Shown in pieces: positions 48,250-58,154 of a DNA stretch of 64,000 nucleotides. The translations under genes were made by a program, and so were the position numbers. Position 1 is the stretch's first letter. Every line of letters starts with the position of its first letter. A model generated the notes under the pieces. It was given only the letters and a program-made list of their open reading frames with translations, made no database searches and was not told where the DNA came from. The stretch covers positions 13,103,884 through 13,167,883 of the forward strand of contig CM029131.1 of NCBI GenBank assembly GCA_016859345.1. The letters run 5' to 3'. This DNA comes from Istiophorus platypterus. Its lineage: Eukaryota > Chordata > Actinopteri > Istiophoriformes > Istiophoridae.

Positions 48250-48740
48250 TCTGTGACTGAGTAGCTCAGGCTGGTAGAGGACGGACAGCTGGTTCTTGGA
48301 CTGGGTTCGATCCACAGAAGGCTCAGTGACTTTTGAGGGCCGTTGGCCAAATAAAAAAGTGAAGAGCTCAGAGACCGAAAGTTCAAGTGTCTTGACTAAC
48401 AGCTCAGGGTGGTAGAAGACGGACTGGAGTTTCTGAGGTGATGAGTTCAGTCCTTGGTCAAGTTTTCAAGTCAGACCCCAAAGACGTAAGAGCCCCAGGG
48501 AAAAGACTTTGTGTCTCTGGGCAAATGGCTGGTGGTGGTAAAGGACTGACCGGAGGATGTGGGTTCCATCCTTATGAGGCTCAACAGATTTTGAAGTCGC
48601 AACGCCCAAAGTGGCGAGTGAAAACCGCACAGAGAGAACTATTAGGTGCCAAGGCGACTCGGTGGCTTGGTGGGCTTGTTGGCGGCCGTGAGGTCGCACT
48701 GGTCCTGGAGTGGCTGGTTTGAATCTGCCCCGTTTTTGGT
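48250..48740 (+). repeat. tandem degenerate tRNA-like units (SINE-type heads)
   Basis: At least four units spaced about 117-155 bp apart resemble pol III A and B boxes. Unit 1 has GTAGCTCAGGCTGGTAGAG (48261) and GGTTCGATCC (48304-48313). Unit 2 has CAGCTCAGGGTGGTAGAAG and GAGTTCAGTCC (48443-48453). Unit 3 has GGCTGGTGGTGGTAAAGGAC and GGGTTCCATCC (48561-48571). Unit 4 has CTCGGTGGCTTGGTGGGC and TGGTTTGAATC (48715-48725). None is a complete tRNA: acceptor stems do not pair, so this is repeat DNA, not tRNA genes. The inter-unit sequences also share words (CAGTGACTTTTGAGG / CAACAGATTTTGAAG). Confidence 0.6.
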
Positions 48741-49012
48741 ACCCGGAGCATCAAAACCAGGCTGAGTGAGGCTTGGAGGTGGGTGTGCCCCTGAGCCTCC
48801 AGAGATGGAAGCAGGGGGCGTATGGGACAGAAAATCATGAGCAAGAAAAATGTAGAACAGGTATGAGAAGCTAAGACCCTCAAAACAGGACAGACTCTCC
48901 AGTTGTATAATTAGTTTCTACTTTAGTCAACAGAAGCAGGCAGTGATAGAATTACAATGCACACAAGTAGTAAAGCTAATAGTACAGGATCTTAAATATT
49001 GTTTATGATGTC

Positions 49013-49023
49013 TTTATTTTATT
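49013..49023 (-). terminator. stat1: stat1 poly(A) signal (two overlapping AATAAA)
   Basis: The plus strand TTTATTTTATT reads AATAAAATAAA on the minus strand, 170-180 bp after the stat1 stop codon. The predicted stat1 cleavage point is near 48990. Confidence 0.6.
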
Positions 49024-49103
49024 GTGTAAAGTTCCGATGAATTGAGGTACTTTCATAGTATTGATTGCTGAGGATGTGCATTCATAGTCATATTATGTAC
49101 AAA

Positions 49104-49109
49104 AATAAA
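49104..49109 (+). terminator. gls: gls distal poly(A) signal (AATAAA)
   Basis: A canonical hexamer with a T/G-rich downstream element, only about 83 bp from the stat1 stop codon on the opposite strand. If used, the gls and stat1 mRNAs overlap. Confidence 0.4.
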
Positions 49110-49191
49110 GTCAGCTGTATTTGGACGTGAGTTGGGAAGACAAGTCATCTCACAGTATCTTTGCCTTCTCCAGCACTGTGGATGAGGATGC

Positions 49192-49998
49192 TCAGTTTTG
49201 GTCAGGGAAGTCTGCACTCATCTGATAGGAAAAGAAAAGAACAACAGGATATCCAGTCAGACTCCTCCAGAAAGAAACCTCTGGTGCATATACACAAAAA
49301 CAAAACAAAATACAAAACATCACAAATTATATAAAGCAGAGTCTGTGTAAAATCAGTGAGTAAATACACACAAGTCAGTGTACAAACATGCAGAACCAAC
49401 AGATTAAAGCTGCATCTACCTGCATGTCAAACTGTTCAAATCCAATCAGATTTTCAGCCTGAGGGTAGAGCAGGAAGAAAGAGACAGACGGGCAGAGATC
49501 TTTTTAGACAATTACATTTAACAGTGTATCACTGGCAGGTCGCTGGATACCATCATCGTATTCAGAAAAATATAATTCCTCAAAAACAGTCACAGAAGAT
49601 TTAAAGATGGATATTTTAGAACTGATTTGGTTGATTCATTGATTTTCCATGTGGTTCTGTTACTGAGCTGTGCAGAACTCTTGAAGACAGTTTAAAGCGG
49701 GACAGCAGCACACAGCAGCGGAAGGGTTAATACGCAGCACTCACCATAGCGTCGATGTCCCTGGGACCCACGTAGTTCTCCAGGGCCCTGAAGTCGTCAG
49801 GGGTCATGGGCAACATGTTGTCCTGCAGTCTGGATGGATGCCTGGACCAGAGGGACAACGGACGTTATGTCTATTGCTAACCCAACACATCACGTCATTC
49901 TCATGGTGAATATGCTGCTTACACTTCTGAAACTGATATGAGCTCTGTCTTCATGTAGACTCTCTTTTCTATGTTCTCCACGTCCATCGGCTCTGGAG
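49192..49998 (-). CDS. stat1: stat1 coding exons 21-24: phosphotyrosine tail and transactivation domain
   Basis: Exon 49998-49923 holds VYMKTELISVSE with the activating Tyr698 (human Tyr701). Exon 49841-49745 holds HPSRLQDNMLPMTPDDF. Here Thr722 occupies the position of human Ser727 (LPMSP), keeping the proline-directed kinase context. Exons 49458-49420 and 49221-49192 encode AENLIGFEQFDMQ and MSADFPDQN, stop TGA 49194-49192. The tail is longer than in human and has no close human counterpart. Confidence 0.93.
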
Positions 49999-51538
49999 CT
50001 GGAAACAGGTTAAAAATCAATAAATGAATAAACTGATTAAGTTTTTTGTCAACACTCTAACAGATGAGTGGGTCATGGTCGGTGGAGTGCTGTCGGCCCC
50101 TTACTCTCTGTGGGTTTGGGGTAGTACTTCCCGAAGGCCTTGTCCTTGGGGATGTTGGGGTAGAGGAAGCGGAGCGGGTTCTCCGGGATGTTCTCGGCCG
50201 CCATCACCTTGTAGGTGCGGATGATGTCAGGCAGCGAGACGGCGCCCAGCTCCTTCTTTGTGTATGGCTCCACGGAGTGGTAGAGCGGCTTGGCTGGGCG
50301 GAGAAGGAGAGAAATGGTAAATCACTCATCGCTGTTGTTGATCTGTTTCTGATGAATAGACTTTTATGACTTTTTCGTTTACCATGGACGTCGTGCTCGA
50401 TCCAGGTGAAGGTGATGGCTCCTTCTCTGCTGCTCTCGCTGAACCGGAGCAGGAAGGTGCCCGGACACTTGTCGCTCAGCAGATGCTTCTCCCTCTCTTT
50501 GCTGATAAATCCCATGATGGAGCTGCAGAGAAGAGGGAAAAAAAAGCACCAGATTTACCCTAAAAACTCATGCTCGCTCACTCGCCAGCTGCTGCATTGA
50601 AAAATCCCACCGCCAGTACTCACCCGTCGTTCCAGAGGGGAAGCAGGTGTCTTTTGATTAGATCCAGGATTCCTTCAATCCACAACCAGAAAGGGAAGGT
50701 TCTCTCATTGGCACTTTGCTGCTGGGGAAAAGAAAAGTTATTTGGTTCAGCAAGGAAAAGGTTCTGTAACTAGAACAATCGGACTGTGGCTCACCTTGCA
50801 GAACTTGGTCCAGGGGATTTGTCCCTCTGGGTTCCTCTGGGCTTTGGCTCCTAGAGATAAAAAGCAGTCGCTGGATTATTGTCATTATCAGTTTCTCCTG
50901 TAAAACTTCCCAGAGCCATGCAACCCAAATTTTTATTTATATATATATAAAAACATAAAATAGATAATTATTTTGAGTGATTGCGTTTCTGACCGAGCAG
51001 CTTGTCAGCCAGCATGTTGAGCTGCTCCTGGTTCAGGCCTCGTTTGGTGACGGAGGAGAACTGCCAGCTGAGAACCTCGGACAGCTGACTCCACTTCGCC
51101 GGCGGAGGAGAGAGGAAGAACTTCAGGTTCTGGGGATTTTAAAAAGGGGGGGTGGAAGAGTCACTGATTACTTGTAATATTTCGCTAATTCTCTAATCAA
51201 TCTGTGATAAGTCAATATACTGGTTTGCCTTCCATCAGTACGTACAGTACCTTGGGCTCAGTGGTGAGCATGTTGTACCAGAGGATGGAGGCCCAGCCGC
51301 TGGGCAGCTGACAGACGTTGGAGATGACCACGACGGGCATAGACATGGCCTGCGACAACAACAACGGTAAATAACACTCGTCTCCTGTATGAGGTGATTA
51401 AATTTGCACTTGTGTTGGTGCGGGTTTCCATTGCCTCGCCTCACCCCCAGCTTGATTTCGAGTCCCGACTGGTTGAGCTGCAGCTCAGACTCGAAGCTCA
51501 GCGAGTGAAGCTCCTCGGTGACGATGAGGGGACCCTGG

Positions 51539-51576
<38 letters not shown>

Positions 51577-54500
51577 CTAAGCTCACACAGACTCACAATG
51601 TCTGGCAAAACACGGCTACTACTCCTGAAAAAATCCCAAATAACCTGCAAATTTTTTTTTTTTTTTAATCTAATAATCATAATAACATTATATTTATAGA
51701 TACTTGAGGTCTGCATGCTGAGTAATTTTGCTTCTGCTAAAAAAAAAAAAAATAGTGACAACAAAACTAATATAAAACTAAGACCCTTTCATCATTGACT
51801 AGAAATAACCTGTAACATTACTCAGCGCTTAAAGTGAAATATTCTTGATAATATTAAAATGATAAATTCAAGTCTTTATTTTATCGCCAAAATAAAACAG
51901 TATAAATACTGAACAGCGCATCTCCATAATGACTGTGCTCATCTCACTTTTCATATTACAATGCAAAAGCTGCAAACGCGCAATTTTCCTCATAACTTCT
52001 TAACCATCAGGCAGCAGCAAAATATCAAACACTGTGGTATGTGGCTTTTAGTCCATGCAATACACTTTGAATTACAAAACGTTTTTGCCATTTAATACAT
52101 TTCTACTCTGTTGGGGTTTTTTTTCCCCTTTTTTCATTTTTATTTACCTCATTTGTTCTGTTCCCGGCCACTTTCTGCTCTTTCAGTTGCTGTGTTGAGA
52201 ACAGGATCAGGTTAGTGAACAAGACTGGCTTCACTCTCAGGAAAAAAAATTAAAATAAATTAATTAATTAATTAATTTAAAAAGAAAAAATTATATCTGA
52301 TTGTAAAAAAACAAAATCTCTCACCAAATGTCTGAACTCGGCTGCCAGGCTGCCGTTCGACTCCTCCATGTTCATGACTTTGGAATTCGTTCCCAAAATG
52401 TTAAATTTCCGAAACCTGACATTCAACAGAGCGACGACCAGATGAACAGTCAGGAATTGTTGGCAATTATTCATTATTCCTTATATAATCACTCACTGTT
52501 CTAATTTGTGTTTGCTTCATAATTATAATAGTATTCACTTTATATATTGAAAAAACACTTCAAGACTGACTTCCACAGCATATTCAGATATGTACGTACC
52601 CTTTCTTCTCTGTAACGTCCCTAATGGAATAAAGAGAAGATATCAGATTTACTGTTGCGTATTTTCAGCAGAGAAATGAGCCTCAAATGAAACCTCAGAT
52701 CAGCTTACTTGTCAAACACAGCCTTGACTTTGAGTTGGTAGTTGAATTCCTGCAGCTTCACCAGGAACCTGAACACAAATGAAAGAAGGAGCTGAAAGTG
52801 GAAGTTGGAGCTGAGCTGCAGTGTTTGGTTTCTTTTTTTTACTTTACATCACTGCTGACTATTTTACAAAGCCAGCCTTGGCAGCTTCAGGTTTCCATTA
52901 ATTTCAATTCTGCATAAAGATCCATCATCAGACTCCTATAATCATCACAGTCAGCATCCATTTTTATTCTTTTTTTAAGATGTATAAGATCGATCTGCTC
53001 TCAAACGGCACCAACAGTTCAAATGGTTTGAAGCATCAACAGCCATTTTTCAAGCAGTTTTGAAACTGATGATTAATTTATCAGCTTTACAGAAGGAACT
53101 GAAACAATGACTGATTTCAACAGCAGGAAAAGCTCAATTCAAAAACTTCTGTTTGACTGGAAAATGAAGTAGATGCAGCAAAAATCAGTGTGAGCGTGTT
53201 TTTGTTTCCTACCGGAGTTTCACTGTGAACTGGACGCCGGTTTTCAGCACAAGGGGTCTCTGTGGGTGGGTGGGCATGCAGGGCTGCCGCTCCACTACCA
53301 GAGAGCTACACACACACACACACACACACAATTATTGCTTGGTACATTTTAATAAATAGATTACTTGACTTGAGCCTTAAAAAATAGGATAGGGTCAAAT
53401 TCCTAATTAATAATCAATAATAAGGTGATCAATAACTTAGTATGAGGGGTTCCTCACTTGGAGAGGAGGTTCTTGAGGAGCTCCAGAGCTCGGGCCTCCA
53501 GGAAAGCTTTCTTCTGTGTGATGGGGTCGCTGTCATAGGTGAACTTCTGCTCAAGCTCCTGCAGCTTCTTCAGGTGCTGACGGACCTGCTGGAGACTCAC
53601 TGCTACAGCTGTGAACCTGTGGGGAGGAGGAGGAGGAGAACAAGAGAACAGGGGAGGAAAAAGGAGGACAAGACAGAAAGGAGGAGGAAGAATGAGGAGG
53701 GGGAGGATATGAAGGAGAGGAGGACAAGAGAGAGTAAGAGGGTGAGATGGATAAGATGGGGGGCAAGAGAGGGAGAGGTGGAGGAAGTAGGTGGAAGAGG
53801 AGGGCAAGAGAGAGATGGATCAGAGAGAGAGTGTGAGAAAGATATGAGGCAAGAGGAGGAGAAAGGAGGAAGGAAGGAAGAGGGGAATGATAGGAGGAAA
53901 AGTTTAAAGGATGAGGAGAGAGAAGAGGAGGGCGGAGGGCGGCAATGAGAAAAGGAAGAGCAGGATGGAAAGGAGGAGGAAGAGGTGAAATGGAGGAATA
54001 GGACAAGGATCCATTATAAAAAGTAGATCTGAGATGCCAGGAGGATGAACATTTTTTATTTTTTTATGTTTGTTTTATAAGTATGCATTGATGTGAATAT
54101 TAGAAATTCCATGTTAGCCTATTCTCAGTCAGTGGTTTTAGATACTGGATCTACTTTCTAATATTCAAAGATTCTCATGAGCGGGGGGTTTCCTCTGTTG
54201 TTGTTTTGTTGGTTTATGTTTTTTTTTTTTTCAAGGCTGTCCGACACCAAGGGGTCTCACCAGTTCTGCAGCTGGTCCACACAGGCGTTGGGCGGACCCC
54301 CGATGCAGGCGATCTGCTGCCGCTGCTTCCACTCCGGCAGCTCCTCGGAGATCAGGTCCGACAGCAGCGCCTGGGTGACGTTCAGGAGGTCGGTCAGCTG
54401 GGTCACCACGTCCTGACACGGGGCACGGAGGGCAGAGGTCACAGTCAGAGGTCAAGAGAGTCAAAGGAGGGTGCTCCTCTCGGCTGCAGAACTCGCCTGA

Positions 54501-57500
54501 GAATCGTCACGTTTTCAAGTTCTCTCCTCGTTCATATGAAACCAGCCATAGATATTGGTACATCCATGGGCGCACTGCTCATGGCAACTCATCACAGCTA
54601 ATTTGGCATACGTTGCATCTTTTTGTTCACTTGTGTCTCTTATTTTCCTTATTATGTCTAATTATAAGAATTTTTTAAAAGAAAGAAAGGAAATTCACGT
54701 TCTTGATATTGCTTTTATTTTTTTAATATCCTTCATTTATGTTTGCTACTCAGATGAAGATATTACTTCTATCATTACAAATATGAGGGCAGAAAAACGG
54801 GTTAGTGAAGAAAACGGTCTACACATAGACAAGAGGAAAATAATTTTCAGTTATTTAAGAGGGGAAAAAAAGGACTTGTGTTTTTTGAAAAATCTAAATA
54901 AATAGATGTAATTGGTGTCTAAGGAATAATTTATGTCCTGTATATCATCTTCTGAACCTGGATGGTCCCAAGCTCAGGGCCGGTGTTTTAAGTAGGAATT
55001 TTCAAATCGAGATTTTGAGACCTGGTAATGATCCAACTAATTTCCCATTATTTCCCCAAAGGTTTTCAGATGTGTTTCCAGAAGTCCTGGGTTTGTTCTG
55101 ATCTGGGATCAGCGTCGTCTCACCTGCCGTTTGGCCTTCAGCTCGAAGCACATCCTCCCAATCAGCATCTTCTCTTTCTCCAGCTCCTTTTGCGTCATAC
55201 CGTTCATTTCGTTCTCTGCGGAAATGGGGACAAAGTACGATGGTTGAACCTTGGATCTGGTTTTAGGCTCAAAAACTCATTTTTATTTGTCAATTTTTCA
55301 ATTTTTAAAAATTGTATTTGAAGTCACATAAACACTTTAAACCCTTTGTCCAAAAACATTTTCCTCTCCCAGTGAAACTCCTCACCTCTGTTCTTCAGTG
55401 TGTTAATTTTGAAGTCGTACTCGTCCTGCAGATCTTCGAGGTTCTTAATGTTCTGATCCACGATCTGAGGAAGAGGAGCGCAGCTTTACCATCATTTTCA
55501 AGTTGCTGCACTTGTGAGTGTTTAAAAATATAACAATATAATGATTAGGCTAAATATGCTCGGGTATCAGATGAAAAAGAATTTTAAAAAGGTCTGAAAA
55601 TTTCACACTCAAGTCATTTGGACAGGATTTGTTTCTCTAGGTGATTCTAACACAACCTGTGCTGTGTGAAATTGGACTATTTTGTGTAAAACTAATCAAT
55701 TAAAAAAAAAAAAAAAAATCTTATTCTGATAGAAGGAAACATGCTAAAACAAAGTTTCTGTGGTACCAATATGATGACCGGGGGGGGGCAGCATCAGGAG
55801 AGCTCATCAAATGTGATTCAGTTTTTTTATTTCTTTTATTAGCTTACATTTGTCTACTTATTGTAAACTGTGAGTCATTAAAAGTATGCTGTTCTGGCAT
55901 AATGGCCGTTTAATCTCAATGGACATCGGATATAACGACGTTCCCCTCGAAGCGTGCATCACACCGAAAGATCTAATGACTCAGTTTCCCCTCAAACGGC
56001 ATCCGCCTCCGCTCTCCCCCCACACTGAACATCTATTGACGTCCATCACCATTTCCTGATGCCACCTGTGACGGTGACTTAAAATTACAGAGTAGAATAT
56101 TCTGTTTCACGTCTCACCTGGACTCTGTCTTTCATCTCCTTCACTTTATTGTCCAGCTTCTGCTTCTCCACCACCATGGCTGACACCGTCCCATCGCCCT
56201 CTTGCTGCAGAGGTAGAGGCAGCGCTGACTTTGACATGTCTTCGACTTTCTAGTAATGCTTCAGATCATTTCCCAGGAAAAACCGTTTACTCTGGCACAA
56301 TGCTCAGAAAGAATCGCCCCGTTTGTAACCCAGTGAGTATTTACTTATCATGCATCTGCTATGGGAAAGTGTGTTCTTTTGCATGCTCTGCTCATCTGCT
56401 AAGCACAAGCTCGAGAAAACACTACCCCAGATAGCAAAAGAGATGGACTGGAATTAATCAACTGAACAAATTTTTTATCTGTGTTTATGGCCAAATCAAA
56501 CTGTCCTTCCCGGGAAACTTTCAATGAGTTATTAAAGAGTTACTGTAAAATAAAGCAATACAGAAACTTCTCCTTAAGAAAGAGCAACAAAAATAATGAT
56601 AATGTGTTTAGGCTTTGAATATTTAACTCAATATTGAACAAAAATTATATGACTGATGATTGTGACTATTCTGTTTTAAAGGGAGGAGCCAAGGATTAAT
56701 GCAAAATAAAATGTCTGTGCCTCGCCTAGCTGCAGGCTTTACCTCGGCGCTCTTCGCACTGGCCAGGATCTTCTCCTCCTCCTTCAGGTTTCTGGAGATG
56801 ATCATGGCCATGTGGACTGGGTCCTCCTGGAACCGATCCTGTGGAAACAAACCACTCTGCATTCAGCAGCTCCACACATTACACGACGAGTTTAATCTCC
56901 CGCCTCCGGGTTGAAGCTGGGCTCCGGGGCCTGACCTGCAGGTTCCTCTTGATCTTGCGGATGTTGTGCTGCAGCAGGAAGTTGTTCTCCAGGGCGAAGC
57001 GGCTGTGCTGGTCGTCCAGCTGAGCCAGGAGGTCGTGGAACCGCACGGTAGCCAGGGAGTCCTGGACCGCCACAGTGTCCCTGGAGGATGCAGAGATTTT
57101 CTGTTTTCATTATCGGATGACCTCTGGTTTCAGGTTACCTTCAACATCTATGCAATGACAGAGGATTGTGAAATGTGTTCATCGCAAGCTGTCAGATGTC
57201 GAGGTGACACACCTGACGTTTCATTTTCATTCGACAAGGTTATAAAAACAGAAAAGCAGCGAGTCTTCAGGCAGAACATAGCATTTTTTCTCTGCAAATG
57301 ACTTAATTAATATTTTATCATAATTGTAAAAAAACTGCAACACACTCTACTACTGAAAAACATAATCATCATTTTGCAAAACTCAAAGAATTAACCAATG
57401 AAAAGAATCAATCAACTTATTAAATTTAAGTGTTGCTATCCAAGTTGAAAATCATATGGACTTTTAATGTTTATTTCAATAATTACTAAAGCTATTCCTA

Positions 57501-58151
57501 TCGCAAGTTTGTATTTTTATTTATTTATTTATTTATTCATTTTTAAGTGGAGCTTGGATTTGTCTTTTCACAAAGCACTCGGCTGCAACTAATGGTTATT
57601 TTTACCATCATATAATCTGCAGATTATTTCCTTTTTTGACATATTAACTGTTTTACTTTCAGAGTGCCTGGAAATTTGGTTAAATGCACATTATAGATCT
57701 CCCAGAATCCAAGCCCACGTGCTCATGTGTGACCAACACGCAAAAAACCCAATATTCAGTTGATAAAAATGTAAAAACGGAGGAAAATTCTTTTTTTTAC
57801 TAAATAAGTCTGATAAAAAATAAGCCCATTTTGTAACACAGAATTCTTTCGTATATTACATATATATTAATAAATATAAGAAAAAGAAATGACAATGTCG
57901 ATCCAGTTTGTCAATCCGACAGCGTTTAAGGTGTTTTTGTGTCTACAAATAAAAAAAGTGAGAAACTGATCAAAATTTTTTTTTTTTTTTTTTTTTAATT
58001 CTAGGCAGTGTTTGACGTCCTACCAGTCGATGCTCTCGATCCATTTACTCAAATACTGTCGGATGTCCATGGGGAAGGAGTCGTCATACAGCTGGTCCAC
58101 CTGCTCCAGGTACTTGCAGTCCAGCATCTGAAGCTGGCACCACTGCGCCAT
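49192..58151 (-). CDS. stat1: signal transducer and activator of transcription 1
   Basis: Twenty-four coding exons on the minus strand (high to low): 58151-58024, 57080-56936, 56838-56743, 56204-56118, 55464-55386, 55215-55124, 54412-54261, 53616-53458, 53305-53213, 52768-52709, 52620-52600, 52415-52325, 52189-52148, 51534-51445, 51349-51251, 51129-50994, 50850-50795, 50718-50624, 50522-50383, 50293-50105, 49998-49923, 49841-49745, 49458-49420 and 49221-49192. Total 2292 nt, 763 aa (human alpha 750); one codon more if the other NAG is used at 50721. This latent cytoplasmic factor is tyrosine-phosphorylated by JAKs after interferon. It dimerises through SH2 and binds GAS DNA, or ISREs within ISGF3. 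All STAT domains are intact, with Arg600 in GTFLLRFSES and Tyr698 in VYMKTELISV. STAT4 is excluded by the N domain and tail. Confidence 0.96.
50105..50522 (-). CDS. stat1: stat1 coding exons 19-20: SH2 domain
   Basis: Exon 50522-50383 encodes SIMGFISKEREKHLLSDKCP and the phosphotyrosine-binding GTFLLRFSESSREGAITFTW, where Arg600 is the invariant SH2 arginine. Exon 50293-50105 encodes KPLYHSVEPYTKKELGAVSL and KVMAAENIPENPLRFLYPNI. There is no break in the domain. Confidence 0.97.
50624..51129 (-). CDS. stat1: stat1 coding exons 16-18: linker domain
   Basis: Exons 51129-50994, 50850-50795 and 50718(or 50721)-50624 encode NLKFFLSPPPAKWSQLSEVL and onward, then AKAQRNPEGQIPWTKFCK, and NERTFPFWLWIEGILDLIKR. 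The third exon starts at a NAGNAG acceptor (CAGCAG), so mRNAs with one or two Gln codons at residue 543 are expected. Alignment with human favours the shorter form. Confidence 0.94.
51251..53305 (-). CDS. stat1: stat1 coding exons 9-15: DNA-binding domain
   Basis: Exons 53305-53213, 52768-52709, 52620-52600, 52415-52325, 52189-52148, 51534-51445 and 51349-51251 encode residues 313-478. They include VVERQPCMPTHPQRPLVLKT, FRKFNILGTNSKVMNMEESN, GPLIVTEELHSLSFESELQL and VVVISNVCQLPSGWASILWY. The 52620-52600 exon is 21 nt, encoding DVTEKKG where human STAT1 has DVNERNTVKG, so this loop is three residues shorter. Confidence 0.95.
51543..51573. repeat. (AC)n microsatellite
   Basis: About 15 AC units immediately upstream (in stat1 orientation) of the 51534 acceptor. 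In the transcript it is a GU-rich run close to the splice site. A similar run (53309-53330) abuts the 53305 acceptor. Confidence 0.95.
53309..53330. repeat. (AC)n microsatellite at stat1 splice acceptor
   Basis: The acceptor of the exon ending at 53305 reads TGTGTGTGTGTAG on the minus strand. A GT repeat replaces the usual polypyrimidine tract. Confidence 0.9.
53458..56204 (-). CDS. stat1: stat1 coding exons 4-8: coiled-coil domain
   Basis: Exons 56204-56118, 55464-55386, 55215-55124, 54412-54261 and 53616-53458 encode residues about 124-312. Recognisable pieces are VEKQKLDNKVKEMKDRVQ, IVDQNIKNLEDLQDEYDFK, the signature ACIGGPPNACVDQLQNW, and FTAVAVSLQQVRQHLKKLQE. This four-helix bundle binds partners such as IRF9 in ISGF3. 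Between the last two of these exons lies a 370-bp purine/pyrimidine tract. Confidence 0.95.
53620..53998. repeat. long polypurine/polypyrimidine tract
   Basis: About 370 bp of almost pure G/A on the plus strand (GGAGGA, AGAGAG, GAAGGA words) with few interruptions, in a stat1 intron. Open frames on both strands through it are low-complexity. Such tracts can form triplex (H-DNA). Confidence 0.9.
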
Positions 58152-58154
58152 TTT
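56743..58154 (-). CDS. stat1: stat1 coding exons 1-3: N-terminal domain
   Basis: Encodes MAQWCQLQMLDCKYLEQVDQ and onward, then LATVRFHDLLAQLDDQHSRF, NNFLLQHNIRKIKRNLQ, and DRFQEDPVHMAMIISRNLKE. This is the STAT N-domain, which mediates dimer-dimer contacts on tandem GAS sites. The exon begins AAA/ATGG just after an acceptor (TTTCCCAG), so at least one untranslated exon lies upstream. Residues 1-123 closely track human STAT1. A partial repeat copy and two long T runs occupy the introns on either side of exon 1. Confidence 0.95.
57570..57800 (+). mobile_element. SINE-like dispersed repeat, copy 8
   Basis: Opens CGGCTGCAACTAATGGTTATTTTTACCATCATATAATCTGCAG. A degenerate body follows, with a GCATTTAACC-type inner part and AATATTCAGTTGATAAAAATG. 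It lies in stat1 intron 1/2, opposite in orientation to the gene. Confidence 0.65.

Larger units (their letters stand above)
46266..49130 (+). other. gls: gls 3' untranslated region (short and long forms)
   Basis: Non-coding after the TGA. A first poly(A) signal, AATAAA, is at 48043-48048 with CCTGTGTCTGTATTTTGGG downstream. A second is at 49104-49109 with a TGTATTTGG element. A Pumilio-type TGTAAATA is at 46907-46914 and a T run at about 47761-47779. I looked for a perfect miR-23 seed match (AATGTGA), known for mammalian GLS, and did not find one. The segment between the two signals holds tRNA-like repeats. Confidence 0.65.

Noticed and set aside
48261..48320. A tRNA gene in the gls 3'UTR
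   Set aside because: The A- and B-box words are present, but I could not pair an acceptor stem or find a normal anticodon arm, and neighbouring units are more degraded.
46266..49110. miR-23 seed sites as in mammalian GLS
   Set aside because: I read through the 3'UTR for AATGTGA and found no perfect match, so I do not claim that regulation here.
53442..54006. 168-codon plus and 151-codon minus frames
   Set aside because: They are low-complexity products of the polypurine tract beside a real stat1 exon.
54555..54905. 116-codon plus-strand frame with hydrophobic stretches
   Set aside because: It is an AT-rich intron of stat1, antisense, with no promoter or splice sites and no recognisable family. 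The hydrophobicity follows from T-rich codons.
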